DNA of 64,000 nucleotides, from positions 372,001 through 436,000 of the forward strand of contig NZ_CP006368.1 in the NCBI RefSeq assembly GCF_001442755.1, in the 5' to 3' direction. Under the pieces are notes generated by a model. It was not told the origin of the DNA. It made no database searches and saw only the letters and a list, made by a program, of their open reading frames with translations. Each line of letters opens with the position of its first letter. The stretch's first letter is position 1. Source of the stretch: Aureimonas sp. AU20. GTDB taxonomy: Bacteria; Pseudomonadota; Alphaproteobacteria; Rhizobiales; Rhizobiaceae. This document shows, piece by piece, positions 44,730 to 53,915 of this stretch. The position numbers and the translations under genes are program-made.

Positions 44730-45995
44730 ATGGCCTTTCGCTTCGTCCACACCGCCGATCTCCATCTTGACTCGCCCCTTCGCTCCCTTTCCTTGCGTGA
44801 TCCCGATCTGGCCGAACTGATCGGCGATGCCTCCCGCCGGGCCTTGTCGGCGATCGTCGATCTCTGCCTGGAAGAACAGGTGGACGCGCTCGTGATCGCC
44901 GGCGATCTCTATGACGGCGAGCAGACCTCCATGAAGACGGCGCGCTTCCTGGCGCGCGAGATGGAACGGCTCCATGCCGGCGGCGTGCGCGTCTTCAAGA
45001 TTCGCGGCAATCACGACGCGATGTCGCGCATCACCGCCGAACTCGTCCTGCCGCCCAATGTCCATGTGTTCGGCGGACGGGCCGAGATCGTGCGCATTCC
45101 CAAGGGGGCGCTCGAAGTCGCCGTGCATGGGGTCAGCTTCGCCAAGCCGCAGGCGCCCGAAAGCCTTCTGCCGAAATTCAAGCCGGCCTTGCCGGACACG
45201 GCCAATATCGGCCTCCTCCATACCAGTCTCGCCGGCGCGCCGGGGCACGACGTCTATGCGCCGACCTCGGTCCCCGAGCTTCAGGCGACGCGCTTTTCCT
45301 ACTGGGCGCTCGGCCATGTGCACGGCCGCACGGCCTATGGCGATGCCGGCGGGCGTGTCGTCATGCCGGGCATGCCGCAGGGGCGGGATGTCAACGAAGG
45401 CGGGCCGAAGGGCGTAACGCTCGTCACCATCCGCGACGATCGCACGGTCGAGATCGAGGAGCGCGTGACCTCGCTTGCCGAGTTCGCCCGCGTGTCCGTG
45501 GATCTGTCCGGCGTCGAGGACTGGCGCGAGGCGATCGAGCGCATCGGCCGGGCGCTGGAAGACGCGCGCGCCCCGGCCCGCTCCGCCGTTCTGGTGGCTC
45601 GCCTGCATCTCAAGGGTCGCACCCCGCTCGCCTTTCGTCTGCGGCGTGACGGCGATCTCCTCCATGCCGAAGCCTCGGCCCGGGCCGAGCGGGTCGGCCG
45701 GACCTTCGTGGAGAAGATCGCGGTGGAGACCGAGCCGCCGGGCAATGAGCGGGAGGCGGCGGGGCCGCTGGCCGAGCTGGGCCGGCTGATGCGCGAGGAT
45801 GTCGCGAAAGCCCATGGCACGCGGGAGGCCGTGCGGGCGCTGGCCGAGAAGCTGCGCGACGAGCTGCCGAGCGATGCGCGCGATTTCGCGGGACGCACCG
45901 AAGCGGAGTTCGAAGCCTTTCTGGACAAGCTCATGGTGGAGGCCGGCGAGGACATGCTGGCCCGGCTCAGCCTCGGCGCGGAGGAGGACGCCTGA
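44730..45995 (+). CDS. Metallophosphoesterase, YhaO/SbcD-like nuclease
   Basis: A 421-residue Mre11/SbcD-type calcineurin-like phosphoesterase. Metal-binding motifs in order: HTADLHLD (residues 7-14), GDLYDG, RGNHD, LLHTSLAG, and GHVHG. The C-terminal part is helical and acidic and should contact the ATPase partner. It overlaps the YhaN-like gene by one base (TGATG). Such pairs process DNA ends in repair; phage-defence roles are known for some SMC-like relatives but nothing here requires that. Confidence 0.92.
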   Translation: MAFRFVHTADLHLDSPLRSLSLRDPDLAELIGDASRRALSAIVDLCLEEQVDALVIAGDLYDGEQTSMKTARFLAREMERLHAGGVRVFKIRGNHDAMSRITAELVLPPNVHVFGGRAEIVRIPKGALEVAVHGVSFAKPQAPESLLPKFKPALPDTANIGLLHTSLAGAPGHDVYAPTSVPELQATRFSYWALGHVHGRTAYGDAGGRVVMPGMPQGRDVNEGGPKGVTLVTIRDDRTVEIEERVTSLAEFARVSVDLSGVEDWREAIERIGRALEDARAPARSAVLVARLHLKGRTPLAFRLRRDGDLLHAEASARAERVGRTFVEKIAVETEPPGNEREAAGPLAELGRLMREDVAKAHGTREAVRALAEKLRDELPSDARDFAGRTEAEFEAFLDKLMVEAGEDMLARLSLGAEEDA

Positions 45996-48900
45996 TGCGC
46001 CTTCGCCGCCTCGATCTCACGCGCTACGGCCGCTTCACCGACAATCGGCTCGATTTCGGCCCATCGACGCCCGGCGCGCCGGATTTCCACATCGTCTACG
46101 GATTGAACGAGGCGGGCAAATCGACCTCGCTTTCCGGCTTTCTCGACCTTCTCTTCGGTATCGAGCAGAAGTCGCGCTACGATTTTTTGCATCCCTATTC
46201 CGCGATGGAAGTCGGCGCGCTGTTGGAGATCGACGGGGCCGAGCGCCATTTGATCCGCCGCAAGCAGCGCACGGGCTCGCTCACCGACGGCGCCGGCCAG
46301 GGCGTAAACGAGGCCCTGCTCGCCGGCGCGTTGGGCGGCCTGTCGCGCGAAAGCTACCGCGCCATGTTCTCGCTGGACGACGAGACGCTGGAGGCCGGCG
46401 GCGAGGCCATTCTGCAGAGCCGGGGCGATCTCGGCGAGCTTCTCTTCTCCGCCAGCGCGGGCCTTGCCGGCATCAGCGCGGCACTGGTTCGCGCGCAGGA
46501 CGAGGCCGACGCGATCCACCGCAAGCAGGCGCGCTCCACCGCGATCTATGCCCTTCGCCAGCGCATCGAGGCGCTGGACACCAAGCGCAACGAGATCGAT
46601 ACGGCCGCCTCGCGGCACAATGCGCTGGCCGGCGAGCTTGCGAAGGCAAGCGAGAGCTACGAAGCGGTGATTTCCGAACTCGGTGGCTTGCGTCGTCGCT
46701 GGCGCGAGATCGAGGCCGCGTTGCGGGCGCTGCCCCGGCTGCGCGACCATGCCGCGCTGGCCGAGGCGCTGGAAACGGAGGGCGCCGCGCCCCGGCCGCC
46801 CGCCTCCTGGCGCGACAGCTTTCCCAAGCTCCTGGCGGAAAGCGCGCGGGTGGACGCAGCGCTTCGCAGGATCGAGAGCGACCGGGCGCGGATCGAGACC
46901 GAGCGGGCCGCCAGCCAGCCGGAACCCGCCCTTCTCTCGCTTCAGCCTCGCTGGCGCGCGCTGGAAGGCGACCGCGCCCGAGCCCTGACCGCCGAGGACG
47001 ATCTGCCCCGGCGTCGGCGCGAGCTCGACGCGGCGGCGGCGCATCTCCGCGAAACGCTGGCCCTCCTCGGCGCGCCCGAGGGAACGGCCCCGGCGGCGCT
47101 CGTCCTGCCCGCGCCGGTGCTGGGTTCGCTTCGCGAGCGGATCGACGCGCGGCTGGCGCTGGAACAAAAGCTGGAAGCCGCCTTGGGCGAGGAGGCGGAG
47201 GCTGCGCATCGGCTGGAGACCGCCGAGACCGGCCGTGCCACGGGCGAGGCCGAAGGCTTCGACGCCTCGGCTCTGGCCGTGCTCGACACCGCCCGCGCGC
47301 TGGCCCGGCGCAGCGACGCGGCGGGGCGGCTCGCCCATTGGCGCGGCGAGGCGGCCAAGCGCCGTCAGGCCCTCGCCGCCCGGCTCGATGCGCTTCGACC
47401 CTGGTCCGGGGAAGCCTCGCAGCTGCGCGCCCTGCATCTGCCCGACAGCGACCGGCTCGCCGGTTGGCGGGCGCGCCTCGGGGAAACCGAACGCCGCGAG
47501 GCGGAGGCGCTGAACCGGCTGCGCGAGGCCGAGACGGAGGCGCGGCTGTCCGCGACCCGGCTCGGCGCGATGGAAAAAAGCGCCGGGGCGATCGACGACG
47601 CCCATGCCGAACGTCTGCGGGGCGAGCGTGACGCGGCCTGGGCGGCGCATCGCGGGAGTTTGAGCGAGGCCACCGCCGAGCGCTTCGAGACCCTGTTGAA
47701 GGCGGATGATGGGCTGTCGCAGCGCCGCCTTGCCCAGGCGCGCGAACTCGGGGAGTTGCGCCAGCTCGGCGCAGCGCTCGCCACCGCCGAGACCGCCGCC
47801 GAGCGCTGGCGCGAACTGGCCGACGAGGCCGGGCGCGACCGCGTGCGGATCGCAGCCGAGATCGCGAGCGCCCTGCCGTCCGCCCTGCGCGGGGAGGAGG
47901 GCGATGGCGTCGCTCTTCTATCGCGGCTCGACGCGTTTTCGCGCCGCCGAGCGGACGCGCTGGACGCCTTCTCCGCCCTGGACGAAGCCGAGACGGCGCA
48001 GGAGGAGGCGGAAGCCGAGGCCGTGCGACTGCGCGAGGGCTTGTGCGAGGCGCTGAGCGCGCTGGGCCGCGAGCCTGCCGGCGGGGATCTGGCTCTGTTG
48101 AGCGATGCCGCCGACGCGGTTCTGACCGAGGCGACGGAAGCGGGCGCGCGGCGCGCGGCCGCCACCCGCGACCTGGAAGGGCGGCGGCTCGATCTGGAGC
48201 GGCGGCGGCGCGACGCGGAAGGCGCCCGCCGCTTGGCCGAGGAATGGGCGGCAAGTTGGCGGCGTCTCTTGAGCGACAGCGGCTTGGCCTCCCAGTTCGG
48301 ACCTCGCTTCGCCCCGGCGAAGGCGGGCGACGAGTTGGGCTTTGCCGCGCTCGGCCCGCTGGTCGGTGCGGTGCGCGAGATGCTGCCGGTTTTGGCCGAG
48401 CTTCCGGTCCGCCTGCGTGCGGTGGCCGATCTGCAGCACCGGGTCGAGACCATGGAGGAGAACCGCCGCCACTTCGCCGAGGCGCTGGACGGCCTGATCT
48501 CCGCCTCCGGCCTCGCGCTGGACGAGGCCGCCCTCGCCGCCCGGGCGGAGCGCTTGGCCGGCGAAATCGAGACGGCGGAGCGCCGGGCGCAGGCGCTGCG
48601 CCATTTCGATGGCGAGTTGGAGCGCCTTTCCTCAGAACACGCCGATCTGCGGGAGGCGCAGGCGCGGCTCGCCGCCGAGGGCGAGGCGATGATCTCCGCC
48701 TTCGACGTCGAGACCCTAGCCGAGGTCGGTCCCTGCTTGGAGGCGGCCGCTGAACGCGCCCGTCGCGAAGCGCGTCTTCAGGATTGGGAGCGCGACATCC
48801 TCGCCGATCTCGGCGTCGCCTCGCTTGAAGAGGCGCGCGCGCATCTGGCGGAGGCCGACGAAGAGACGCTGGAGGCCGAGCGCGGAGCGCTGGACGCGCG

Positions 48901-49528
48901 CCTGAAGGACCTCGAAGCCCGACGCGAGACGCTGTTTCGCGCCAAGAGCGATGCGGCCGACGCGCTGGAGCGGATCGGCGGGGACGACGCCGTGGCGCGT
49001 CTGATGGGCGAGCGGCGGGTGGCGATCCTCGAAATGGAAGAGTTGGCGACGCGCGCGCTGCGCCTCCGGGCGGGCGCGCTGATCGCCGGCGATGCGCTAC
49101 GCCTCTACCGCGACCGGCACCGCTCCGCCATGATGGACCGCGCCTCGCAGGCTTTCAGCACCATGACGCGGGGCGACTATGCCGGCCTCGCCACGCAGGC
49201 CGAGAAGGACCGGGAAACGCTGATCGGGCTGACGCGCGCGGGCGGCTCGCGCCTTGCCATGGACATGTCCAAGGGCACCCGCTTCCAGCTTTATCTCGCG
49301 CTGCGCCTGGCCGGCTACGAGGAGTTCGCCAGAGCCCGCGCGCCGGTTCCCTTCCTCGCCGACGACATCATGGAGACCTTCGACGAGCCGCGCTCGGAAG
49401 AGGTGCTGCGGCTTCTGGCGGCGCTGTCGCGCCACGGGCAGGTGATCTACCTCACCCATCACCGGCACCTCTGCGACCTCGCCCGAACGGTGGAGCCGAG
49501 CGTGAGGCTGCACGAGATCGCCAATTAG
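45995..49528 (+). CDS. YhaN/Rad50-like AAA ATPase
   Basis: A 1177-residue SMC-like ATPase partner of the nuclease. Walker A GLNEAGKS is at residues 36-43. Long Ala/Arg/Glu-rich coiled coils fill residues 170-1050. The C-terminal ATPase half has GTRFQLYLALRLAGYEEFAR (signature region) and VPFLADDIMETFDEPR (Walker B). The family name comes from YhaN of Bacillus. Unlike Rad50, there is no obvious CxxC zinc hook. The stop overlaps the convergent regulator's stop by 4 bp (TTAG). Confidence 0.92.
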   Translation: MRLRRLDLTRYGRFTDNRLDFGPSTPGAPDFHIVYGLNEAGKSTSLSGFLDLLFGIEQKSRYDFLHPYSAMEVGALLEIDGAERHLIRRKQRTGSLTDGAGQGVNEALLAGALGGLSRESYRAMFSLDDETLEAGGEAILQSRGDLGELLFSASAGLAGISAALVRAQDEADAIHRKQARSTAIYALRQRIEALDTKRNEIDTAASRHNALAGELAKASESYEAVISELGGLRRRWREIEAALRALPRLRDHAALAEALETEGAAPRPPASWRDSFPKLLAESARVDAALRRIESDRARIETERAASQPEPALLSLQPRWRALEGDRARALTAEDDLPRRRRELDAAAAHLRETLALLGAPEGTAPAALVLPAPVLGSLRERIDARLALEQKLEAALGEEAEAAHRLETAETGRATGEAEGFDASALAVLDTARALARRSDAAGRLAHWRGEAAKRRQALAARLDALRPWSGEASQLRALHLPDSDRLAGWRARLGETERREAEALNRLREAETEARLSATRLGAMEKSAGAIDDAHAERLRGERDAAWAAHRGSLSEATAERFETLLKADDGLSQRRLAQARELGELRQLGAALATAETAAERWRELADEAGRDRVRIAAEIASALPSALRGEEGDGVALLSRLDAFSRRRADALDAFSALDEAETAQEEAEAEAVRLREGLCEALSALGREPAGGDLALLSDAADAVLTEATEAGARRAAATRDLEGRRLDLERRRRDAEGARRLAEEWAASWRRLLSDSGLASQFGPRFAPAKAGDELGFAALGPLVGAVREMLPVLAELPVRLRAVADLQHRVETMEENRRHFAEALDGLISASGLALDEAALAARAERLAGEIETAERRAQALRHFDGELERLSSEHADLREAQARLAAEGEAMISAFDVETLAEVGPCLEAAAERARREARLQDWERDILADLGVASLEEARAHLAEADEETLEAERGALDARLKDLEARRETLFRAKSDAADALERIGGDDAVARLMGERRVAILEMEELATRALRLRAGALIAGDALRLYRDRHRSAMMDRASQAFSTMTRGDYAGLATQAEKDRETLIGLTRAGGSRLAMDMSKGTRFQLYLALRLAGYEEFARARAPVPFLADDIMETFDEPRSEEVLRLLAALSRHGQVIYLTHHRHLCDLARTVEPSVRLHEIAN

Positions 49529-50073
49529 AACGTCGGCGGCGTGCAGGCGCTGACGACCTCGCACGGGTTCGGACCGACGCAACGGAAGCGATGTGGGCGC
49601 CGGCTTTCGAAATAATAGGCGTCGCCGGGGCCGAGAATGCGGCGCTCGTCGTCCACCGTCACCTCCAGCCGGCCCGACAGGACGATGCCGCCCTCCTCGC
49701 CCTCGTGGACGAGCGGCACCTTTCCCGTGTCGGCGCCGGGCTGGTAGCACTCCTTCAGGATCTGCAGCGAGCGGCCGAACAGGCTCTCACCCACCTGCCG
49801 ATAGGAGATCGGCCCCTTGCCGATCTCCACCAGTTCCTCCGCCTGATAGAAGGCCTGCTTCGGCCGCTCCGGCTCGAAGGCGAAGAACTCGGCCAGACCG
49901 ATCGGGATGCCGTCGAGAATGCGCTTCAACGCGCCGACCGATGGATTCGTGGCGTTCGCCTCGATCAGCGAGACGGTGGAATTGGTGACGCCCGCCCGCT
50001 TGGCGAGCTGGCGCTGCGAAAGGCCATGCGCCAAGCGCAGGTGCCGCAGCCGCCCGCCGATATCGTCCGTCAT
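49525..50073 (-). CDS. XRE-cupin regulator, PuuR-like
   Basis: A 182-residue regulator with an N-terminal helix-turn-helix (LRLAHGLSQRQLAKRAGVTN at residues 13-32) and a C-terminal cupin (about 110-175; GIVLSGRLEVTVDDERRILG, then GDAYYFESRRPHRFRC). PuuR-type proteins repress polyamine or omega-amino-acid catabolism. Start is ATG 50073 with AGAGGAA upstream; the ATG at 50100 lies inside the operator and has no ribosome site. Divergent from the aminotransferase, which is its probable target. Confidence 0.92.
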   Translation of the reverse strand: MTDDIGGRLRHLRLAHGLSQRQLAKRAGVTNSTVSLIEANATNPSVGALKRILDGIPIGLAEFFAFEPERPKQAFYQAEELVEIGKGPISYRQVGESLFGRSLQILKECYQPGADTGKVPLVHEGEEGGIVLSGRLEVTVDDERRILGPGDAYYFESRRPHRFRCVGPNPCEVVSACTPPTF

Positions 50074-50088
50074 GCCGCGCGTTCCTCT

Positions 50089-50106
50089 TGTTCGATTCAT
50101 CGAACA
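50089..50106. promoter_or_regulatory. Perfect palindrome between the PuuR-like and aminotransferase genes
   Basis: TGTTCGAT-TC-ATCGAACA is a perfect 8-bp inverted repeat with a 2-bp spacer, 16 bp upstream of the regulator's start codon and 108 bp upstream of the aminotransferase start. Position and symmetry make it the likely operator of the XRE-cupin protein. Confidence 0.72.
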
Positions 50107-50213
50107 CTGGCGCAGTCGACCATGTCAAATCAAGGGGTTGGGGTGAGCGAGAAAAGGACTTGTTCGCGCCCGGGATCGGCCCATTCTGGCGCGACCCTGT
50201 CCGGAGACGCGTC

Positions 50214-51554
50214 ATGACCATTCACACCCGCCCCAACACGCCCTCGCTCGACAGTTTCTGGATGCCGTTTACGGCCAACCGGCAGTTCAAGCAGGCGCCG
50301 CGTCTCCTCGTCTCGGCCGAGGGCATGCGCTACACCGATATGGAGGGCCGCCCGGTGCTGGACGGCACGGCAGGCCTCTGGTGCGTCAATGCGGGCCATG
50401 GCCGCAAGCGCATCGCCAGCGCGGTGGAGCGCCAGCTTCTGACGCTGGACTATGCTCCGACCTTTCAGATGGGCCATCCCATCGCCTTCGAATTCGCCGA
50501 GCGGCTGGCCGCTATGGCGCCGGGGCCGCAGGGCGGCAAGCTCGACCGCATCTTCTTCACCGGCTCGGGCTCGGAATCGGTCGACACCGCGTTGAAGATC
50601 GCGATCGCCTACCAGCGCGCCATCGGCCAGGGCACGCGCACGCGCCTGATCGGCCGCGAGCGCGGCTATCACGGCGTCGGCTTCGGTGGCATCACGGTGG
50701 GCGGCCTCGTCAACAATCGCCGCGTCTTCCCGCTCCTGCCAGGTGCCGACCATCTGCGCCACACGCATGATCTGGCGCGAAACGCCTTCACCAAGGACGG
50801 GCTGCCCGAACACGGCGCCGATCTCGCCGACGATCTGGAGCGGCTTGTGGCTCTGCACGGGGCGGAGACGATCGCGGCCTGCATCGTGGAGCCGGTGGCG
50901 GGCTCGACCGGCGTCCTCCTGCCGCCCAAGAACTATCTCGAACGGCTGCGCGCGATCTGCGACCGGCACGGCATTCTTCTCATTTTCGACGAGGTCATCA
51001 CGGGCTTCGGGCGGCTGGGCAGCCCGTTCGCGACCGATCATTTCGGCGTGGTGCCCGATCTCGTGACCACCGCCAAGGGCCTCACCAACGGCGTCATCCC
51101 GATGGGCGCGGTGTTCGCCAGCCGCAAGCTGCACGATGCGCTGATGCAGGGGCCGGAAGGCGCGATCGAGCTGTTCCACGGCTACACCTATTCCGGCCAC
51201 CCCGCCGCCTGCGCGGCGGGCCTCGCGACGATGGAGATCTACGAGGAGGAAGGCCTTCTGACCCGCGCCGCCGACCTGGCCGGCACCTGGTCCGACACGA
51301 TCCACGGGCTTCGCGGCCTGCCCCATGTCATCGACATCCGCACGATCGGCCTCGTCGCCGGCATCGAGCTTCAGCCGCGCGAAGGCGCGCCGGGAGCGCG
51401 GGCTTACGAGGTCTTCGTGGAATGCCTGAAGCGCGGGCTTCTGATCCGCGTCACCGGCGACATCATTGCCCTGTCCCCGCCGCTGATCGTGCAGGCGGAG
51501 GAGATCGCCGAAATGGCCGACACGCTCGGCGCCGTGATCCGCGCCACGGGCTGA
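50214..51554 (+). CDS. Omega-amino acid:pyruvate aminotransferase (class III, PLP)
   Basis: A 446-residue class III aminotransferase. The PLP lysine is Lys288 in TTAKGLTNG; the cofactor Asp is in IFDEVITGFGR (residues 257-267); GSGSESVDTALKIA binds phosphate, and DGTAGLWCVNAGHGR is typical of beta-alanine/omega-amino-acid:pyruvate enzymes. Start ATG 50214 follows CCGGAGA. With the PuuR-like regulator it probably degrades polyamine-derived or beta-amino acids. Exact donor unknown. Confidence 0.93.
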   Translation: MTIHTRPNTPSLDSFWMPFTANRQFKQAPRLLVSAEGMRYTDMEGRPVLDGTAGLWCVNAGHGRKRIASAVERQLLTLDYAPTFQMGHPIAFEFAERLAAMAPGPQGGKLDRIFFTGSGSESVDTALKIAIAYQRAIGQGTRTRLIGRERGYHGVGFGGITVGGLVNNRRVFPLLPGADHLRHTHDLARNAFTKDGLPEHGADLADDLERLVALHGAETIAACIVEPVAGSTGVLLPPKNYLERLRAICDRHGILLIFDEVITGFGRLGSPFATDHFGVVPDLVTTAKGLTNGVIPMGAVFASRKLHDALMQGPEGAIELFHGYTYSGHPAACAAGLATMEIYEEEGLLTRAADLAGTWSDTIHGLRGLPHVIDIRTIGLVAGIELQPREGAPGARAYEVFVECLKRGLLIRVTGDIIALSPPLIVQAEEIAEMADTLGAVIRATG

Positions 51555-51595
51555 CCGACTTTCGGACGGCGGGGCCTGCCCTCGCAGTCCGCCCG

Positions 51596-52687
51596 TCAGG
51601 TCCAATACAGGATGCGGCCGGTCGGCAGCTTGGCGGCGAGTTCGCTGGTGAAGAAGCCGCGCAGGGCCGCCATGGTCGGGGCGTCGTAGACCTGCTTCAC
51701 CGCGCCGAAGCGCGTGCGTTTTTCGCGACGGTCCTGTCCGCTCATGTCGAGATCGGAGCCGGGATACCAGCTTTGTAGAACCGCCTTCGAGCCCGGCGTG
51801 TAGCGATGGGTGATGAGTTCCACCGTCAGATCGGCCGTCTCGGGCGCGTCGCCCAGCACAGCGGCGATGTCGCCGATCAAGGTGCCATAGGCCTCGCGCC
51901 AGCCCTCGGCGGCGATGATTGGCGCGATCGTGAGGCCGATGGGATAGCCGGCGTCTGCCATTCGGCGCAGCGCCAGAAGCCGCTCGCCGACCTTGGCCGT
52001 GCCGCCCTCGAACCGCCCGAAAGCCGCGGGGTTCAGCGAGGCGCGCATGCGAGTGCGGCCGCGATGGTCGAGCTCCAGCAGCGGCTCGACCCCGGCGAAC
52101 TTGGTGGTGAAGCGCAGTTGCACGTCCGCGTCCCACTTTCCGAAGCGGGTGATGAGCGTCGAGAGCGAGCCTGTCACCGGTTCGATCGCCAGCGGATCGG
52201 TGTAGCAGGAGGCCTCGAAGGTCGTCCCCTCGCCTGCCCGCGCGTCGCTTCGCGAGGTCACCATGCCCTGGCCGAGATAGCGCGGCAGGGCGGCGGAGAT
52301 GTCGTCGAGATTGGCATAGACGCGGGTGATCGGCGGCCCTTTCAACGAGCCGGCGAGATAGCAGTAGCTGCAGTGGGCCGGGCAGCCTTCGGCAAGGTCC
52401 ACCCGCCAGTCGGCACTCGGCGCGATCGGCTGGAGCTTCAGCTTGGAGGGCGGGGCGACCACGACCGCGAGGGTCGACTTGGCGGCGGCGTAGCCGCGTT
52501 TGGGATCGGCGGCGCGGTCCAGCGGCAGGCGATCCGTGGCGAGGCGCTCGACGGCAAGGCCGAGACCTTCAGCCCGCTCGGCGATCGCCCGGCCATGCGC
52601 GTGCGCCAGCGCAGAGGCGGTGACCAGGACTCGGCGGGGAAGCCAGAGGCCTTTTGGCCGGGAAGCGGATCGGGGATCGTGCAGCAT
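51596..52687 (-). CDS. Spore photoproduct lyase family radical SAM protein
   Basis: A 363-residue radical SAM protein. The cluster cysteines are Cys102, Cys106 and Cys109 (GCPAHCSYCYLAG). EASCYTDPLAIEPVTGSL and RMRASLNPAAFGRFEGGTAK are conserved in the SPL-like family of non-sporulating bacteria. True SPL repairs the spore photoproduct thymine dimer; in alphaproteobacteria the substrate of this branch is unproven. Start is ATG 52687 with GAGG upstream, rather than the GTG at 52765. Single gene convergent with the aminotransferase. Confidence 0.87.
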   Translation of the reverse strand: MLHDPRSASRPKGLWLPRRVLVTASALAHAHGRAIAERAEGLGLAVERLATDRLPLDRAADPKRGYAAAKSTLAVVVAPPSKLKLQPIAPSADWRVDLAEGCPAHCSYCYLAGSLKGPPITRVYANLDDISAALPRYLGQGMVTSRSDARAGEGTTFEASCYTDPLAIEPVTGSLSTLITRFGKWDADVQLRFTTKFAGVEPLLELDHRGRTRMRASLNPAAFGRFEGGTAKVGERLLALRRMADAGYPIGLTIAPIIAAEGWREAYGTLIGDIAAVLGDAPETADLTVELITHRYTPGSKAVLQSWYPGSDLDMSGQDRREKRTRFGAVKQVYDAPTMAALRGFFTSELAAKLPTGRILYWT

Positions 52688-52825
52688 GTCGGTCAACCTC
52701 GGAAGGTCCGGCCCGTTCGCCCAGTGAGACAAAGCCGCGCGGACCCGGCCCGGCGCGCTCTCCACCCAAACGAAAGCGGCCCGGATGGGGAAACCCGCCG
52801 GACCGCTTCGATGGTTCGTGTGATC

Positions 52826-52847
52826 GGCGGCGGGACTGGCCGCCGCC
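52826..52847 (-). terminator. Hairpin after the Mn catalase gene
   Basis: GGCGGCGG (52826-52833) and CCGCCGCC (52840-52847) form an 8-bp stem with a 6-nt loop, 18 bp past the catalase stop on the minus strand. There is no U-tract. Confidence 0.5.
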
Positions 52848-52865
52848 TGTCTCAGAGGCCGAAAA

Positions 52866-53792
52866 TCAGCGCGATGCCTTATAGAGCTTCTGCGCGATCT
52901 CGAACATTTCTTCCGGCGCGTAGTCCGGCGTGAAGGCCGAAGGCACGCCGGTCAGCTGGTGAATCTTGCCGCCCTCGGGATGGCCGTCGACCACTTCGAG
53001 TTCGCCCTGCGGATCGTCGGGCAGGGCGACCTCGCCATTGCCCCAGATGCCCGCCATTTCCTTGTAGTCGTTGGGGCTGAACGTATAGAGCCGGCGATGC
53101 GAGCCTTCGTCCAGATACTTCTGGCATTCCGGGATCTTGCTGAGCGGAATGTTCGGCGTCGGCAGAAAATCCTTGATCTTGACGCCGGTGATCTTCTCCA
53201 GCGCCAGGGCGTAGGCATGTGCGTGGACGGAGCCGCGCACCAGAAGATAGCCGCAGACCTCGCGGCCTGTCGGATCGGTCAAGGTCTCGTAGACCCGCAG
53301 CTTGTGCAACCGCGCGCCGCATTCCAGGTGGAAATTGTGGAGAAGATCGACCACGACATTGCCGGTTGTCGTGACGAAGTCGTTGTTCCATGAAATGCCG
53401 TTGGAATTGACCGGCATCGCACCGCCGCCGGCCGACAGGAAGGCGGCCGCGTTGCGCATGTCCTTCATGTCAACGAAGGGCGCGCCCGAGATGTCGCCGC
53501 CGTCGCCCTTGTCGCCGTTGGGCTTGTCCGGCCCGTTGGCGAGCATGGCGACGCCGTTCGATACCAGTTCGACATGGCCGAGCTCTTCGGCCGTAATGGA
53601 TGCGACCAAACTGTAGAACGGTCGCAGCTTGTCCTTGGAGCGGAAGTTGAAGCTCTGGAACATGTAGTTCCCGAGCGTGGACATCTCGCCATATTTGCCG
53701 CCGAGCAGTTCCTGAAGCGCGGCGGCGGCATTCGGGTCGGCCCGTTTCGGGGCGGGTAGCTCAGCCTGAAGCTGATCGACACGCATGAACAT
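52866..53792 (-). CDS. Manganese catalase
   Basis: A 308-residue dimanganese catalase that disproportionates hydrogen peroxide. Predicted ligands by position match the family: Glu36 (KYGEMSTLGNY), Glu70 and His73 (TAEELGHVE), Glu157 (HLECGARLHK) and His190 (RGSVHAHAYALALE). It has no signal peptide and is probably cytoplasmic. The start is ATG 53792 with GGAGAG upstream; the ATG two codons on is an alternative. It forms a single-gene unit, possibly stress-induced, but no clear regulator site was seen upstream. Confidence 0.95.
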   Translation of the reverse strand: MFMRVDQLQAELPAPKRADPNAAAALQELLGGKYGEMSTLGNYMFQSFNFRSKDKLRPFYSLVASITAEELGHVELVSNGVAMLANGPDKPNGDKGDGGDISGAPFVDMKDMRNAAAFLSAGGGAMPVNSNGISWNNDFVTTTGNVVVDLLHNFHLECGARLHKLRVYETLTDPTGREVCGYLLVRGSVHAHAYALALEKITGVKIKDFLPTPNIPLSKIPECQKYLDEGSHRRLYTFSPNDYKEMAGIWGNGEVALPDDPQGELEVVDGHPEGGKIHQLTGVPSAFTPDYAPEEMFEIAQKLYKASR

Positions 53793-53915
53793 GATGGCAC
53801 TCTCCGTTGGTCACAGGTCCAACGGAAGCTTATCCCGGGTGTTCCGCTCCAAACGTCATAGTCGCTTACGGTGTTCGTAGGGGGGACGCGACTTTGCCTT
53901 CGCCCGGCCGCCGTC

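Noticed and set aside
44491..44820. A 109-codon plus-strand frame before the YhaO-like gene
   Set aside because: It overlaps the start of a clear nuclease gene in another frame and has no ribosome site or recognisable domain.
45335..47650. A 771-codon minus-strand frame under the YhaO/YhaN genes
   Set aside because: It is a shadow of the coding frame: Arg/Gly/Ala-rich antisense composition, no motifs, no ribosome site.
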